This document shows, piece by piece, positions 11,560 to 23,540 of a DNA stretch of 64,000 bases. The position numbers were made by a program, and so were the translations under genes. Position 1 is the first letter of the stretch, and each line of letters starts with the position of its first letter. Under the pieces are notes generated by a model. The model was not told the origin of the DNA and searched no databases. It was given only the letters and a program-made list of their open reading frames with translations. This DNA comes from Cyathus striatus (lineage: Eukaryota; Basidiomycota; Agaricomycetes; Agaricales; Nidulariaceae): assembly GCA_025738555.1 (NCBI GenBank), contig JAOVFP010000010.1, forward strand, positions 1,612,001 through 1,676,000, read 5' to 3'.

Positions 11560-12853
11560 TGTGGCTTTCAATTTGATCAATCACTTCTGGTAAGCCGCTG
11601 GACAATGAACTGTTTAGTGAGCAAGGGCTTTATTGAGTGCATTTGGTATCATCATTGGTATGTGAGATCGTTAAATTAATAAATTTGGGATCAATCAATC
11701 AAATCAATCCTTTTGTAGTTTGAAATCAATTCCATTTTAATGAAAAATCACTTGGAATCATTAGAGTGAAATCAATAACAATTAAAAAAGAAATCAATGA
11801 GAAATAAATGTGCAATCAATGAGAAATCAATCAAAAATCAATCAAAAATCAACAGGATATACTAAATAGTGGGGTGGTTAACTATATACATACACTTACT
11901 TTATCTACTAGACCATAAGTCCTTTTCTAACAAGTCAACTTTTCTCTATATCACATATATCTGGAGAGTGAAATAAATGTTGAAATCAATGGGAAATCAA
12001 TTGGAAAATCAATGAGAAATAAATAGGTAATAAATGCGAACTAAATACTAAAATAAATGTTATATCACAGAGAACACAATGAGAAACAAAATGGTAACAA
12101 ATGCGAAATAAATACTAAAATCAATATATTATTTCATTTTATTCTATAGCCTTCACAGAGGTGTACTAGTTTCAAAAATGCTAGAATGATGAAATCATAT
12201 GATCATGTTTTCTAAATAGTATCATTATTACTAATATAATACTTTTTACATAATATGTGCACTTATGTATGAAGAATATAAATATAAGACAAGTATTGAA
12301 ATAATATTGAATTTAACATTGATCCCAACAATGACTTCTGTATGATATGACATTGATTTTCATATTTATTTCCCATTGACTTTCTATTGAACTATCATTG
12401 ATTTTCCCATTGATTTCCCATTGACTTACCTATGTAACAACATTGATTTTAGCATTGATTTCAGCAATGATTTCACTTTGAAATGTGATTTAAGCTAAGT
12501 ACAAGTGATTGATTTCAACATTTATTTCACTCTCCAGGTATGTGTAATATATAGAAAAATTTACTTGTTAGAAAAGGACTTATGGTCTAGTAGATAAAGT
12601 AAGTGTATGTATATAGTTTACCACCTTACTATTTAGTATATCCTGTTGATTTTTGATTGATTTTTGATTGATTTCTCATTGATTGCACATTTATTTCTCA
12701 TTGATTTCTTTTCTAATTGTCATTGATTTCAAACTACAAAAGGATTGATTTGATTGATTGATTCCAAATGAACTCAATAAAACCCCTGCTCCCTAAACAG
12801 TTTGTCATCCAGCAGCTCACCAGAAGTGATAAATTAAATTGAAAGCCATGGCT
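11560..12853. repeat. Foldback element built of AAATCAAT-type motifs
   Basis: The left arm (about 11560-11957) and right arm (about 12526-12853) are inverted copies: TTCAATTTGATCAATCACTTCTGG on the left is mirrored by CCAGAAGTGATAAATTAAATTGAA on the right, and both contain a matching segment beginning TTTTCTAACAAGTCAACTTTT or its inverse. The interior is dozens of degenerate AAATCAATGRG units on the left and the complementary TGATTT units on the right. It has no coding capacity. Confidence 0.8.
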
Positions 12854-13129
12854 CTTGGAGAGGTGAGAATGTGTAGGGAATGCAAATGAGGATGAGAGGG
12901 AAAGATGATGATTAATGTATTCTTCAATACTTACACAGAGAATGTTACAGTAACTAATCACTAAGTGTCTCAGAAAGGCATCAGCCAATCAGATGGCCAG
13001 AAAGTGAGATCCTGAATGTGATCCACAAATTGTCTTATAAGGAAATCCAAACCTCCCCAACACCCACTACCTTTTAAGGTAGTGGGAATAAGTCATGTGA
13101 CTTCATACTTGCACTCCAAGACATGGTGA

Positions 13130-14212
13130 GCATTTAGCTGTTGTGTTCTGTGCAGTCATGTAACCTGTCATGTAAGTTGTCATGTCTGATCATCAGTAGA
13201 TCAATGGTGATGAATGTCACAATGAACTGACCTACAAAAGTGATTTGCAAGAACAAAGAAATTAGCGTGTGGGAGCTGCAAAGTCAGAATATCAGAGGTG
13301 AGCTGGATAGGATTATGTAAAACACTCCAAATAAGATTAAGAGTGTGAGATCATGTGTTTGATTCCACCTCGGTCCACACTCCCATTTGCACAGCCTTGT
13401 GCATTGCAAATATTCTGTATTAGATAGTAGTATGCTTTACCTATGTATTCATTATTTTTATGTTGTACAGCATATGTAGAATAAAGACAAATTGATAAGA
13501 AACACACCATAAATAACAGACAAATGCTAGAAATTTGAAAGATTCTTAATTGGTACTGGTTAAAAAAAGGAACCCATCATCATTCAAACTCACATGCTTT
13601 CACGACACAAAAGGGCTGTAGACAAAATCACATTTTTACCATTAGACCAAACAACCTTGAACTTAATACAAGTGCACCTCTTAATACCTACTCACCTAAC
13701 TAACAATAAATGTATTACTTTACTGATATCATACTGTGAAAATGTAATTTAACATATTCCATTTATTTTGTCAGCTTATTACAATTGTATTTTGACTCTA
13801 CCATCAGTTAATAGTTATGTATATTTCAATGAAAAAATGTGAGACATGAACTACTTATTCCACCTGAAAATATTCTTTGTATTATAAACTGTAGCTCAAA
13901 TTTATACCTTTCATTAATTCAGTCAAATATATTCAAAGACTAAATGTTCACTATGTCAAATATAATACTTATAGTGATTTATGCTGAGGCTAAATTGAAC
14001 ACATGACCTCACACTCATAATCTTATCAAGAATGTCTTACATAATCCTTTCCAACTCACCTCTGATATTCTGACTTTGCAGCTCCCGCATGCTAATTTCT
14101 TTGTTCTTGCAAATCACTTTTGTAGGTCAGTTTGTTGTGACATTCATCACCATTGATCTACTGATGATCAGACATGACAACTTACATGACAGGTTACATG
14201 ACAGCTAAATGC
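13130..14212. mobile_element. Foldback/TIR element with tRNA-like promoter boxes
   Basis: Arms of about 220 bases begin GCATTTAGCTGT and are inverted (13130-13360 against 13995-14212); the shared core includes GACATTCATCACCATTGATC and its inverse. Inside, on the minus strand at about 13655-13560, is a tRNA-like A box (TGGTCTAATGGTAA) followed by a weak B box (GAGTTTGAAT). Each arm also carries a B-box-like GTGTTTGATTCC or GTGTTCAATTT. This suggests a SINE or tRNA pseudogene captured in a foldback. I see no intact tRNA cloverleaf and no clear target duplication. Confidence 0.6.
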
Positions 14213-14386
14213 CCAAAATGCAGTAATTTACACTCCCCCAAGAGGTCTGTATGGATCTGTACAGACCTGTATAGATACCATACAGAATTTATATAGTAGC
14301 TATTATTATTATTAGAGGTAATTGTTCTATATGGATTCTGTGTGGATTTATGCATTGCTGCCTTGTCACACTATACAAAATCCATG

Positions 14387-14970
14387 ATGCACTCAATATA
14401 TAGTATCATTCTCAATGCATAGTATTACACTTAATGCATAGTGTTATGCTTAATGTATAGTGTGACACTCAACACTTAGTGTCATGCTTAATGCAGAGTG
14501 TCACTCATCACTTAGTGTTATGCTTAATGCATAGTGTCACACTCAATACTTAGTGTCATGCTTAATGTATAGTGTTATGTTTAATGTATAGTGTTACACT
14601 TAATGCATAGTGTCACACTCAATACTTAGTGTCATGCTTAATGTATAGTGTTATGTTTAATGTATAGTGTTACACTTAATGCATAGTGTCACACTCAATG
14701 CTTAGTGTCATGTTTAATGTATAGTGTGACACTCAACTCAACACTTAGTGTCACACTCAATGCATAGTGTCACACTCAATGCATAGTGTCACACTCAATG
14801 CATAGTGTCACACTCAATGCATAGTGTCACACTCAATGCATAGTGTCACACTCAATGCTTAGTGTCACACTCAACACTTAGTGTCACGCTTATAGTGTCA
14901 CATTTAATGTATAGTGTCACACCCAACATCTAGTATCACACTCAACACCTAGTGTCACGCTTAATGCAGA
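14387..14970. repeat. 19-bp tandem repeat array (minisatellite)
   Basis: The unit is AATGCATAGTGTCACACTC with variants (TTATG, AACACTTAG). The block at about 14755-14870 has near-perfect consecutive units, and the flanks are more diverged. Each unit contains the near-palindrome AGTGTCACACT. No protein is encoded. Confidence 0.85.
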
Positions 14971-15205
14971 GTGTCACATGCAAGGAAATAAGTATAATAA
15001 AATTCTGTACAGAATTTTCAAGTCTGTAATGCGGAATTCTGAGGAATTCTGTGTAATCCGTATGGAATTTTCAGAATCTGTGCAGAATCTGTACAGACCC
15101 AAAAAAACCTCTGCCAAAATGAAAAAAATCTGTGCAGATTCCACATGGATTCTGAAAATTCCCTATGGATTCTGCATGGATCTGTACAGAACACATGGCT
15201 AAGTG
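14971..15205. repeat. Patch of TCTGTACAGA / GGATTCTG repeats
   Basis: Many short, partly inverted copies of TCTGTACAGA, TGGATTCTG and GGAATTTTCAGAATC occur here and again at 14240-14350, on the other side of the 19-bp array. The array is therefore embedded in an older short repeat. The translations over it are spurious. Confidence 0.5.
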
Positions 15206-15348
15206 TAAAGAGCTCCCACAATGAGAGTATCTCACTGCTGCTCAACCACATGGAATTCTACATGTGTTGCACTGCTCCACATGGTTTCTGTATCTGAAAC
15301 TTTGTATGTCATTATGTATAGTAGTCTAGAGTAGTTCTACACACAGAT

Positions 15349-16264
15349 CACAAAAGTGATGGCAGTTCCCACACAAAAGGAGAAGGGTCTGTCACATCTT
15401 TTGAGGTATAGCACATCACACACAGCTTTAATTGCTTTGGAACTTCACATATATGTACTAAACTATGAAATCTACAGGATTTTAAAAGTAAATGCTCATT
15501 CACTTGTTTAATGTTGTGATATGCCTGTTTCAAATAACTAGTTCTATGTATGTAACACACCTTACTAACCCCCTTATAGAAATCTCTGTAATAGAATTTT
15601 CCTTGAGATATTCTTGAGATATGGTCTTTCTAACATACACTATAACATATTAAAATATATATTGAAAAGGACAAACCAATATGAAAATATGATACAATAA
15701 AAATGAGCTTTCATCTTCTTCAGGTCTGTGAAATTCAGAAATCATGATTTGTGCTCTTTATTAGCTGTTAGAATTGCTTAGTATTTCATCATCATATGTG
15801 TGAGTTATGCTATTAACAAATTATGATTAAACACAGTGACACTGATTCAATCTAAGAGAAATATTCTGTAGTAGAGGATGAAGCACATAAGTGAACCAAG
15901 TGTAATAAATATTATGACTCTTATTTCCAGTCAATGAATGGCACAATATTTATATAATTTTGGTGTTATATTATATATCATGTATACTATGTCTCACAAA
16001 AGATTCATGGCATTCTGAAGCCCACATGAAAATATATCAGTCAATCAATTATTTACAGAATGAGATAGAAGACACATAGGAAAATGGCTTATAAAACACT
16101 ACTGAGTTATTGTATCACTATGAAATTTAAGCATCTGACTTATACAGCTATGTACTACAGATATCATAAGTTATAAGTTATTCGGAGCATTGTGTGATAT
16201 CCTATATGCCAGACAACATGATAAGTATGTCTCCTGAAGTGTGGGAACTGCCATCACTTTTGTG
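15349..16264. mobile_element. 916-bp non-autonomous TIR element
   Basis: The termini are perfect 26-bp inverted repeats, beginning CACAAAAGTGATGGCAGT (15349-15374 and 16239-16264). The flanks ACACAGAT and ACCCACAT match at 6 of 8 positions and may be an eroded 8-bp target duplication. The inside is AT-rich and non-coding; a minus frame at 15348-15560 has no known domain. Confidence 0.75.
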
Positions 16265-16479
16265 ACCCACATGTATTCCACATACTGTACCAATTGAAAT
16301 AGTTCAGCAGTCACATGTCACAGAGCCCTCAAATATGCCAAAATCTGGTGTATGTCACATGTCATTTCTGCAACTGTTGAATGTTATAATGGTTCAAAAA
16401 AGTTGTCTATTTCAATGCATAAATGTGAAAAATTGCATTATATTTTGAAGTAAATTGATGTACCAGTTGACTCTGAGCT
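16265..16479. other. Short spacer, no feature
   Basis: AT-rich sequence between the 916-bp element and the TPR remnants. Nothing is recognised. Confidence 0.4.
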
Positions 16480-17070
16480 TTCTTAAAGCTGAAAATTCTT
16501 GACAATGAGCACCCTAATACACTTTCAAGCATGGTTAGTCTTTGTAGAGGTATAGTCCTCTACAGGGTGAGCCTTCCTCAGTTCCAAGTGCATAAGACTA
16601 GTCCTATGGGCAGAAACTAGCTACACAGGCATAGGGATGATGGTAAGAAAGACTGAAGAGTGGTGATGTAAGCAAGTCTACTTATGTGCTACTGTAAACC
16701 TTAACCCAACTTGTACAGTCTTGCAGTTACATATAAGAATCTGGGTAAACATAAAGATGCAGGAAACTTGGAAATTGAAGCTTTGGATAAGAGAAAGCAG
16801 ATTCTTCAAAATGTGCATCCTGATACACTTTGGAGCATGGCCAATCTTGCAGTTACATACAAAAATCTGGGTAAACATAAAGATGCAGAAAAGATGGAAA
16901 CTGATGTCTTGAATATGAGAAAGTAAATTCTTGGCAATGAGGATCTGGAAGCACTTTGGAACATAGCCAATCTTGCAGTTACATACTATAGCCCTAGTAA
17001 AGGTAAAGATGCAGAAAAGCTCAAAATTGAAATTTTGGATATGAGAAAGCAAATTCTTGGCACACAGTAG
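16480..17070 (+). pseudogene. Detached NLR TPR repeats
   Basis: About four 42-aa units of the NLR type are visible (LAVTYKNLGKHKDAEKME, DKRKQILQNVHPDTLWSMAN). A TAA replaces a Gln/Lys codon at about 16924, and a small insertion interrupts the first unit. They lie in the same orientation as the NLR gene at 734-3712, and the membrane-protein gene follows, as it follows NLR copy 2 at 27.1 kb. Most likely this is the 3' end of the first NLR gene, pushed 12.5 kb away by insertions. Confidence 0.7.
16543..16717. mobile_element. 175-bp TG...CA insertion, candidate small solo LTR
   Basis: Interrupts a TPR unit between the halves of CATGGTTAGTCTT|GCAGTTAC. The 5-bp duplication GTCTT flanks it (16538-16542, 16718-16722). 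It starts TG, ends CA and opens with the hairpin GTAGAGG-TATAG-TCCTCTAC. Size and ends suit a TRIM/SMART-type LTR; a SINE is less likely. Confidence 0.6.
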
Positions 17071-17399
17071 ATACAATATTGTAGTAGTTACTAATTACTG
17101 CCAATAGCATAATTGCTATGTTTATTCCATACTGGCAAATATTAAGTGTGCAAGTTAAACCTGAAGGACACTTAGTAAGCATCATCTGACATTAGAAGAG
17201 CTATACAGTGGGGATGGGGCCATAAAAAAAGGCTTACAACATCTATCTAATCAGTGGGCATCAACCTCTTGTGTATTTCTATCCCCAACTCCAAAGACTG
17301 CTGATGTTGTATCAAACTCAGAGCATGTATTGTTGTGAGGCTGCAAAAATGTGGGTATCAAATTGATCAAAACTTAGCAGGTACAACCCATTGCTGTCA

Positions 17400-17654
17400 C
17401 TTGCTTCACACCATTGGAATGTGATTGTCATATGGTCAATTTTGAATTCCCCTAGTGAGGTTCTCCGCAAATGCACAAAGTACAAATTACACATTACAAA
17501 TTCAAGCTGAATTCCTACACTAAAAAACTATCAAAAGTACAGTACAAATTCATTAATACTAAGCTACAAACAATTGTCTAAAACATACAAAACATTGAAG
17601 AAAAAAAGAAAGCTCATTATCTCATGACAGAATAAGTTATCATCAAGAAAGGGC
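17400..17654. other. Shared 3' flank of the membrane-protein gene copies
   Basis: Blocks such as GACAGAATAAGTTATCATCA and GGGCATGTCAAAGTATCATC recur at 27260-27310 and, with more CpG, at 59640-59690. The stretch defines one edge of a dispersed or duplicated segment. It is non-coding. Confidence 0.6.
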
Positions 17655-20160
17655 ATGTCAAAGTATCATCATGAAGCTGCAACACAAACACCAAACCACA
17701 CCTCAAACCAAAATCATCCACTGAGTCCAACACCTTTCTCACTCCCCTTCTCACCCTCCCTACTCACCCTCCCTACTCCCTCAAACAGTCCTTCCAACCT
17801 CAACCTCCCTCTACACACCACTCCTCCCATTCCAATCAGTACATTCCCTCTTCCCACATTCCCTCTCCCTCTCCCTCTCAGCCACACTCACACCTACAGG
17901 TGCAGAAGGACCCCCAAGTAGCAGACTTCCAAAAGCAGAACTCCCAACAGGAATAGAAGGCAATATGACCCCCTCCCTCCAACCCCCTGCATTCAAAGCA
18001 GGAGCAAGCAGAGGACTCCCTGCCCATGCACCCAAAATCCCCCTCACACCCTCCCAACTCCCATACCTCCTCAATGTCCTCATAATCATCTCCAAATACA
18101 CAAGCACAAGCACAAGCATGAGAGTAATTACCACCCTTGGTGCTAACATCTCTCTGCTACTTAACAGGGCATGTGAATGGTCAGAAAGCAAGCCAGTACA
18201 CCATGCATACAAAAGTATGGGGAGAAGAAAGAGGAGAGTAGACCAGGCTAGCCATACCACTGACATTGAGAGCAATACCCATACCCCATACATTCCACCA
18301 TATTAGGGTGTAGTCTTTTCTTGCTTCCTGTGGGGTGTTGTCAGCATTGGTGTTAAGAGAGGAAGGGGCAAGGAAGAAGAAAGATTGTCAGCATTAGAAA
18401 GGAAGGGAGTGAAAAGGAGCAATGCGTCAAGCAAAGGGGAAGAACAGAAAACACATCAATGTTAAGGTAGCAGAAGGAAGAACACATCAAGATTAGAAAT
18501 CAAAAAAAGGGCATAGGTAGTGACTTGTCAGTGTCAAAACCCAAAAGAGAACACTCAAGAACAAAAGAAAAAAGCAACGAACTAAACAAGCAAAAAGAAA
18601 AACACAAACCTCGGCTCACCGCAACACCTTCTCCATACTCCTCATAGCCCCAAAACACACAATAAAAAAACACTCGTACAATAAACTTTCAGGGACTTGA
18701 AATGTCATTAAGATTCCTCTACAGTAACATCAGTAACATAATCAATGCAAGGAAAGGAAAGAGAAAGAGATGTACAAAGCCAACAAGTCACTAGTCAAAT
18801 TAAGCATCTTCCATTATCTCAATAGCAAATCGACGAATGCTTCCCAGCTGTACTTGAATCGGACCAGAGCAGGCGCCATTCCTTCTCCCGAGCCTCCAGC
18901 TCCACCACCCACACTAGAAAGCCCCCAATCATCAACAAGCCCATCAACAACTGCAGCACCCACGTGAGCCATGAACCCTATCCCTACCCCCATCGACCAC
19001 TGCAGCAGAGGTGAATGGGGATACAGCCCCGGTGGATACACCAGCGGAGAAGCAGGCGACGCAGCCTGAGAAGGCGAAGAAAAGAGCCACGGGGAAGGAT
19101 ACCCCTGCTCCACCCTCTCCCTCTCCCTTTCCCTCTCCTTCTGCAGCTGCAGCTGTCGATGCTGATGCTGCAAAGGATACATATAAACATCCCCCTCCGC
19201 ACCCATCATATGCACAACATCAATCCACATCTTCAAATATCCTCGCTAGGCGGCTGAAATACATCACTGGAACATGGAGAAGGTGTAGATATATCTCTGC
19301 CTTGGGAATGTATCCGTGATGATGAGGTAGATGTTTGTCCATGCAGGACAATATTCCCCTTCCTCAGCTTCTCCTTCCTTCCCTCCTCCATGTCCTGATT
19401 CAAGGTCCCCCTGCGCAGAGGGGAAGCAGGGACACGGACACGAGAACGAAAAGGGAAAGTGAAGGAAGGGAAACAAGTATGTTTGAATTTGAATGGGTCA
19501 TCAGGGATCCATGGTTCTTCTACTGGATTATCATGATGCAGACGGTGGAGGTGCGAGGACCATTGATGTTGCCTTCTAAGGGGCGAGGTGGCCCTCGGGC
19601 GGGAGTTGCTCGGGGACTGCGAGGAAGCGAGGGATTTACGTGATAGACGGGTGGGGGTCTGAGGGGTGTGTTCCGTGGGTTGATACTGTATACAGTTTAT
19701 TAGCATATAGCGCATATACGAAGAACAAAGAAGTCAAAGAGGGAGGAGAATGAGGGAGAACAAGGGTGTAGAAGGAGATGGAAGAGGGCGGGGAGAAGGA
19801 GAAAAGGAGGAAGAAAAACGCACATATACTCCTAGGCGAGGCCCCACGAACAGGCAATCCACCCTCCGAAGCGCATACCCTCGGGCTCTGGATCAGCGGG
19901 CTGCTCTTCTGCAGCACCTTCGATGAGCGATTCTGCGAAGACGAGAGGGAGGAGGGACGCTGATACGCCGTCTAGACTGCGCCGGGGGTTCGTGTTGGGG
20001 CTTGGCGTGGATGGGTGGTTGAATCTGCGCGGAGTGGAGGGTGCCGCTCGCGCTCGGGGGAGGGGGAGGGAACTGAGGTAGTCGCCTTCTGAGGGTGAAT
20101 GCTCTGCGGGATTGGTTAGTGGTACGAATAGGATAGAGGATGAGGAACATACCTGGAGTC
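17655..20160 (-). pseudogene. Basidiomycete multi-pass membrane protein, copy A (decayed)
   Basis: Read on the minus strand from about 20160 to 17655. Landmarks in order: an N-terminal Pro/Ser-rich part with HSAQIQPP and QSRRRISVPP (20.0 kb); a Gln/Arg-rich linker (HQHRQLQLQ, 19.1 kb); FKYSWEAFVDLLLR (18.8 kb); then VWVLLSMSVVWLAW and LAPRVVITLMLVLVLVYLEMI as membrane segments (18.29-18.1 kb). I recognise this as a family common in Agaricomycetes whose function is unknown to me. Exons are broken by stops and frameshifts, and an A/G-rich insertion near 18330-18590 is absent from copy C. Base composition shifts within it: CpG-poor before about 18.6 kb, CpG-rich after. It follows an NLR tail, as copy B does. 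Confidence 0.65.
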
Positions 20161-23100
20161 GACTGTGGCGCCAGTGGTACTGGCTACTCCAAGAAGCGAG
20201 TCATTCACCGACTCTACGTGAGGATGAGAGGGTCCGGCCAGAGCATCCACCGCGCTGAGTGCAACGGTAGGCTGAGACTCATCTATTTCAGTGGTACGGG
20301 GAAGAAAGTCGAAAGAGCGGGGAGTGGTTTACAGCTGGAGCAAGAGCTTCGACGCGCTGAGCTTCCTGCATTGGCCTCTTTTGCCCGACTCCCGTAATGG
20401 TTGGGAAGGAACCCGCGTCTGTGACTTGGTTCAGATGGTGACACACAGTCACATTGCCTCTCTCACTACTCGGAACGCGTGATAAAGTGACACCAAATCA
20501 CAAATTCGGGATTCCTTTCCACTGGCGGCCCGCCAGCGCGTCTAACTCGAGATGTATTTAAAGCAGTCCCGAATCCACCATCACCTTCCATACGCCAGAC
20601 GATATGCGTGCGTAGGAGGAATGTTGGGGTGGTGTTTCAAGCGGGGTCCTGGGTAGTAAGAGGTGCGCACAGGATCCACTCGTTGGATCGAGAGCTAAGT
20701 CCACTTTCACGCATTCCCCGCAACCTGTCGCAATCTTCGTAGTAGCCTCTATAACCAACAGTCCACAATCCGACTTGTCCCCAAACTGCACACTGATTCC
20801 TGCCTCCTCGACCTGAGTCGCATCACACCTAAAACATCATTCATACGCCTACAAATCTCTTTCCTTATTGAGTGTGTAACACACCTAGAACACCCAGTGG
20901 CAGCTTTCCTGCCAAATACCCCGATACCCCTCTGAATATCACGAGGGCTGACGTGCACTCGTGGGATACTGGAGATGTATAGCCTGTTGTACTTAATTGA
21001 GTGGAAACTTGGGAGACGAAACCGTAGGTTCGTGTTGCGTGAATAGGGTGCGTGGTGACACGTGACGTAGCACTTATTCAAGTTCCTCTTGGGGTAGCGG
21101 AGAAGTGGGTGGTCGAGAGGGATGAGGGGGAAGATGCCCCGAGCTAGTCCACTCTTTGGTGCTTTGCAGGAAGTAGAATAGATATGGGTATGGGAGATGT
21201 TGTATTCAGTCGAAGGTAAGATACCTTGCGTCGCTTCGCCGCACGCGAACGGACGAACGTATGGCTATAACTATAGTAAGATCTTCTGGCACACTTGTAT
21301 GCCCTGAATGAGGACACCTACCTCATTAACCACCCTCCAGCACTGTACAAGCCAAGTACAGGCTTCTCGTAGCAAGAGCTAAGCCCCTGTACTCCTGTTG
21401 GAGCTTCAGGTAGTCATCATCATCACCCTCCGCCCACCTCTCGTTCGGTCCATCTGTCCCTAACTATTCACATCCCACGGGCCGCCACCAGTCGTATGTC
21501 GTACCAACCCTACCATTCCTCCGATTGTGGATCAAACACGGCCCCTAGCTGTCTACGAACGCTCGAGCCTCCCGCTGATAACGATGCCAATGACGGTTCC
21601 AGGTGGAATGTTACGCACGTAGCGCGTCGAAAGAGGTCACCAAATGATATGAGTGCACGAAGCATTAGACGTAGTTTGGGATTGGAGGGATAGTGTAGGT
21701 GTACTGGGTAATGTGGCCAATCTTGGAATGCGCTGTGGTGGTGGGTGTGGGAGACGATTCGGAGAATAGTGAACATCGGGAGACGAAGAGGGGGATTGTA
21801 GCAGCTGTAGAGTTTCTCAAAACGAATATTCATGCGGCGGTGTACTGGATATGGCGGAGGCAGATTGAGAGGCACTGGACTGCTGTACTTTCACATCTAC
21901 AGTCGAAAATGAGAATGTATGAACTATCCGCAACGTCAGTACTTCAAACATTGCCATGTATCGCAGGGAAAGCATACCTCGGGTTAGTAAATTCCCAAAG
22001 CACAGCGCGCTTCTCGCCTTCCACCACATTCAGCCCGGTACGTTGAGAAGCTGTGACTACAATACCATGCCCCTGGATTAACTAGGTACGATGGACTACA
22101 TCCATAGAGATTGCAGTGATATGTTTACTTGACCTGGTTGGCTACGTGTCGATACGGCTAGTCAGCAGGTGCCCTCCAAAACGATAGACGAAGACGAAAC
22201 GGCACGTACATCTGTACCTATACCAATTCTACCCCTCTTAATACATCCTCGAGAAACGGACTCAGCAAGCACATCGCTTGGCGGGGATTAAGTAATAGAC
22301 AAACCGCCAACACCAGCAGGTCGGATCTACTTTGGTCTAAACGAAAGTGTCCTGCGCATTCCAGGACAACAAGGTGGCGGCGAGTATGCTTTGAGGTTAC
22401 AGCAAGTTTCGTATTGGCAGGTAGTAGTACTGGGCAGTGGGAGCGGGTGCGTGAAGTTGTGGAACATGTATGATGTGGCCATGATTTCCGCTACCTTTTA
22501 AGGTAGTAGGGTTATGTAGGGCGATGAAAACTCGTTTCTTGCAGAGCGAACACCTCCCATCAACCGGAGTTTAAATACACGTGGTTGCCAAAAATAATGG
22601 CAACCAGCAACAATTCCCAATTTCCCACACATAATATCGGGCATTCCCGTATCCTAACTGCTTGGAGCTACTACATACTTATCGCGTCCGGCGCGTCGTT
22701 GACCAATCGTTGATTAACATACTTACAAGTTCTTTTGTATTTTTTATTGTTCAAGTTACTAACTTGCAGTAGTCCAATAGATGAACGAGAGCGGTTTTGT
22801 GGACCGTGAAGTCTTTATGTAATAATCCTCATGGGCGGCTGGCACCAGCGATTTGAACTTGGTTCTTTTAGTACTGAATTTAATTCAATTTACTCAATTA
22901 CTTTTGCTCGTGCTCGTGCAATAGTAAGGCAAGGCTTACCTCGAAGTCTCCTTACACAAGGTTCATGGAAGAAACAGGAACCATTGTTCCACTCTCCTTC
23001 TCGTCCCGCACCTGGTAAGTCTTGGCAATCTTTGGTGCCATTTACTGATCGTTCCTCTTCCTCTCACACCAGAGTGCTCCGCTAGGTTTTAGCTAGGCTG

Positions 23101-23540
23101 TCTCGTCTGTAGCTTTTGCATTACCCACCCTCCCTTTTTCCGCAGCTCGTCAATTTGTAGCCACTACTTTCCTATTCTTACTCTTTTTTTAGCCATCTAT
23201 TTTCTCTCTTGCTACTCTTACTATCTCTCTTGAATCATGTCCTTTCGATAGAATCTCTTTAATTCTGTTTACACTACACTTACCTTTCTCTTCACGTCGG
23301 CTCTCATCGTTATGTGTGCAATATAGCTGTTTTAGCGGTGTCGAGGTACATCACGTAGTTGATGGATGCTGCCTCTCCACTTGCTGCTCCTACTCTTTGT
23401 GCGAGAGTGTTTTTTGATTGGCGCTTGAATGAGTGCTGAGCAAATTTGAAAAAGCTTGCTGTTCTGGAACACCGTAGATGACCCATTCAATAAACTTTCA
23501 ATAATACACCTCAGGTAGCGGGCCTTGCCGCTAGTCGGCC
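20161..23540. other. CpG-rich spacer with no recognised gene
   Basis: Base composition is more even and CpG is common, so this DNA has not decayed like its surroundings. Short frames on both strands (for example 21510-21875 minus and 20749-21081 minus) have no recognisable domain. Bases 20605-20680 match a decayed stretch at 49415-49490, so the duplicated unit reaches this far. The perfect palindrome CTACCTTTTAAGGTAG (about 22493-22508) also occurs at 13069-13084. Tracts near 23100-23300 are T/C-rich and might belong to a promoter. Confidence 0.45.

Noticed and set aside
13560..13660. Functional tRNA gene
   Set aside because: A box is good, but the B box is weak and I could not form an acceptor or T stem.
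14387..14970. CRISPR array
   Set aside because: No unique spacers; units are contiguous 19-bp tandem repeats in a eukaryotic setting with no cas genes.
22832..22860. tRNA end or retroelement primer site (GGCACCAGCGATTTGAAC)
   Set aside because: Looks like an antisense T-loop but the T stem does not pair and no LTR edge precedes it.
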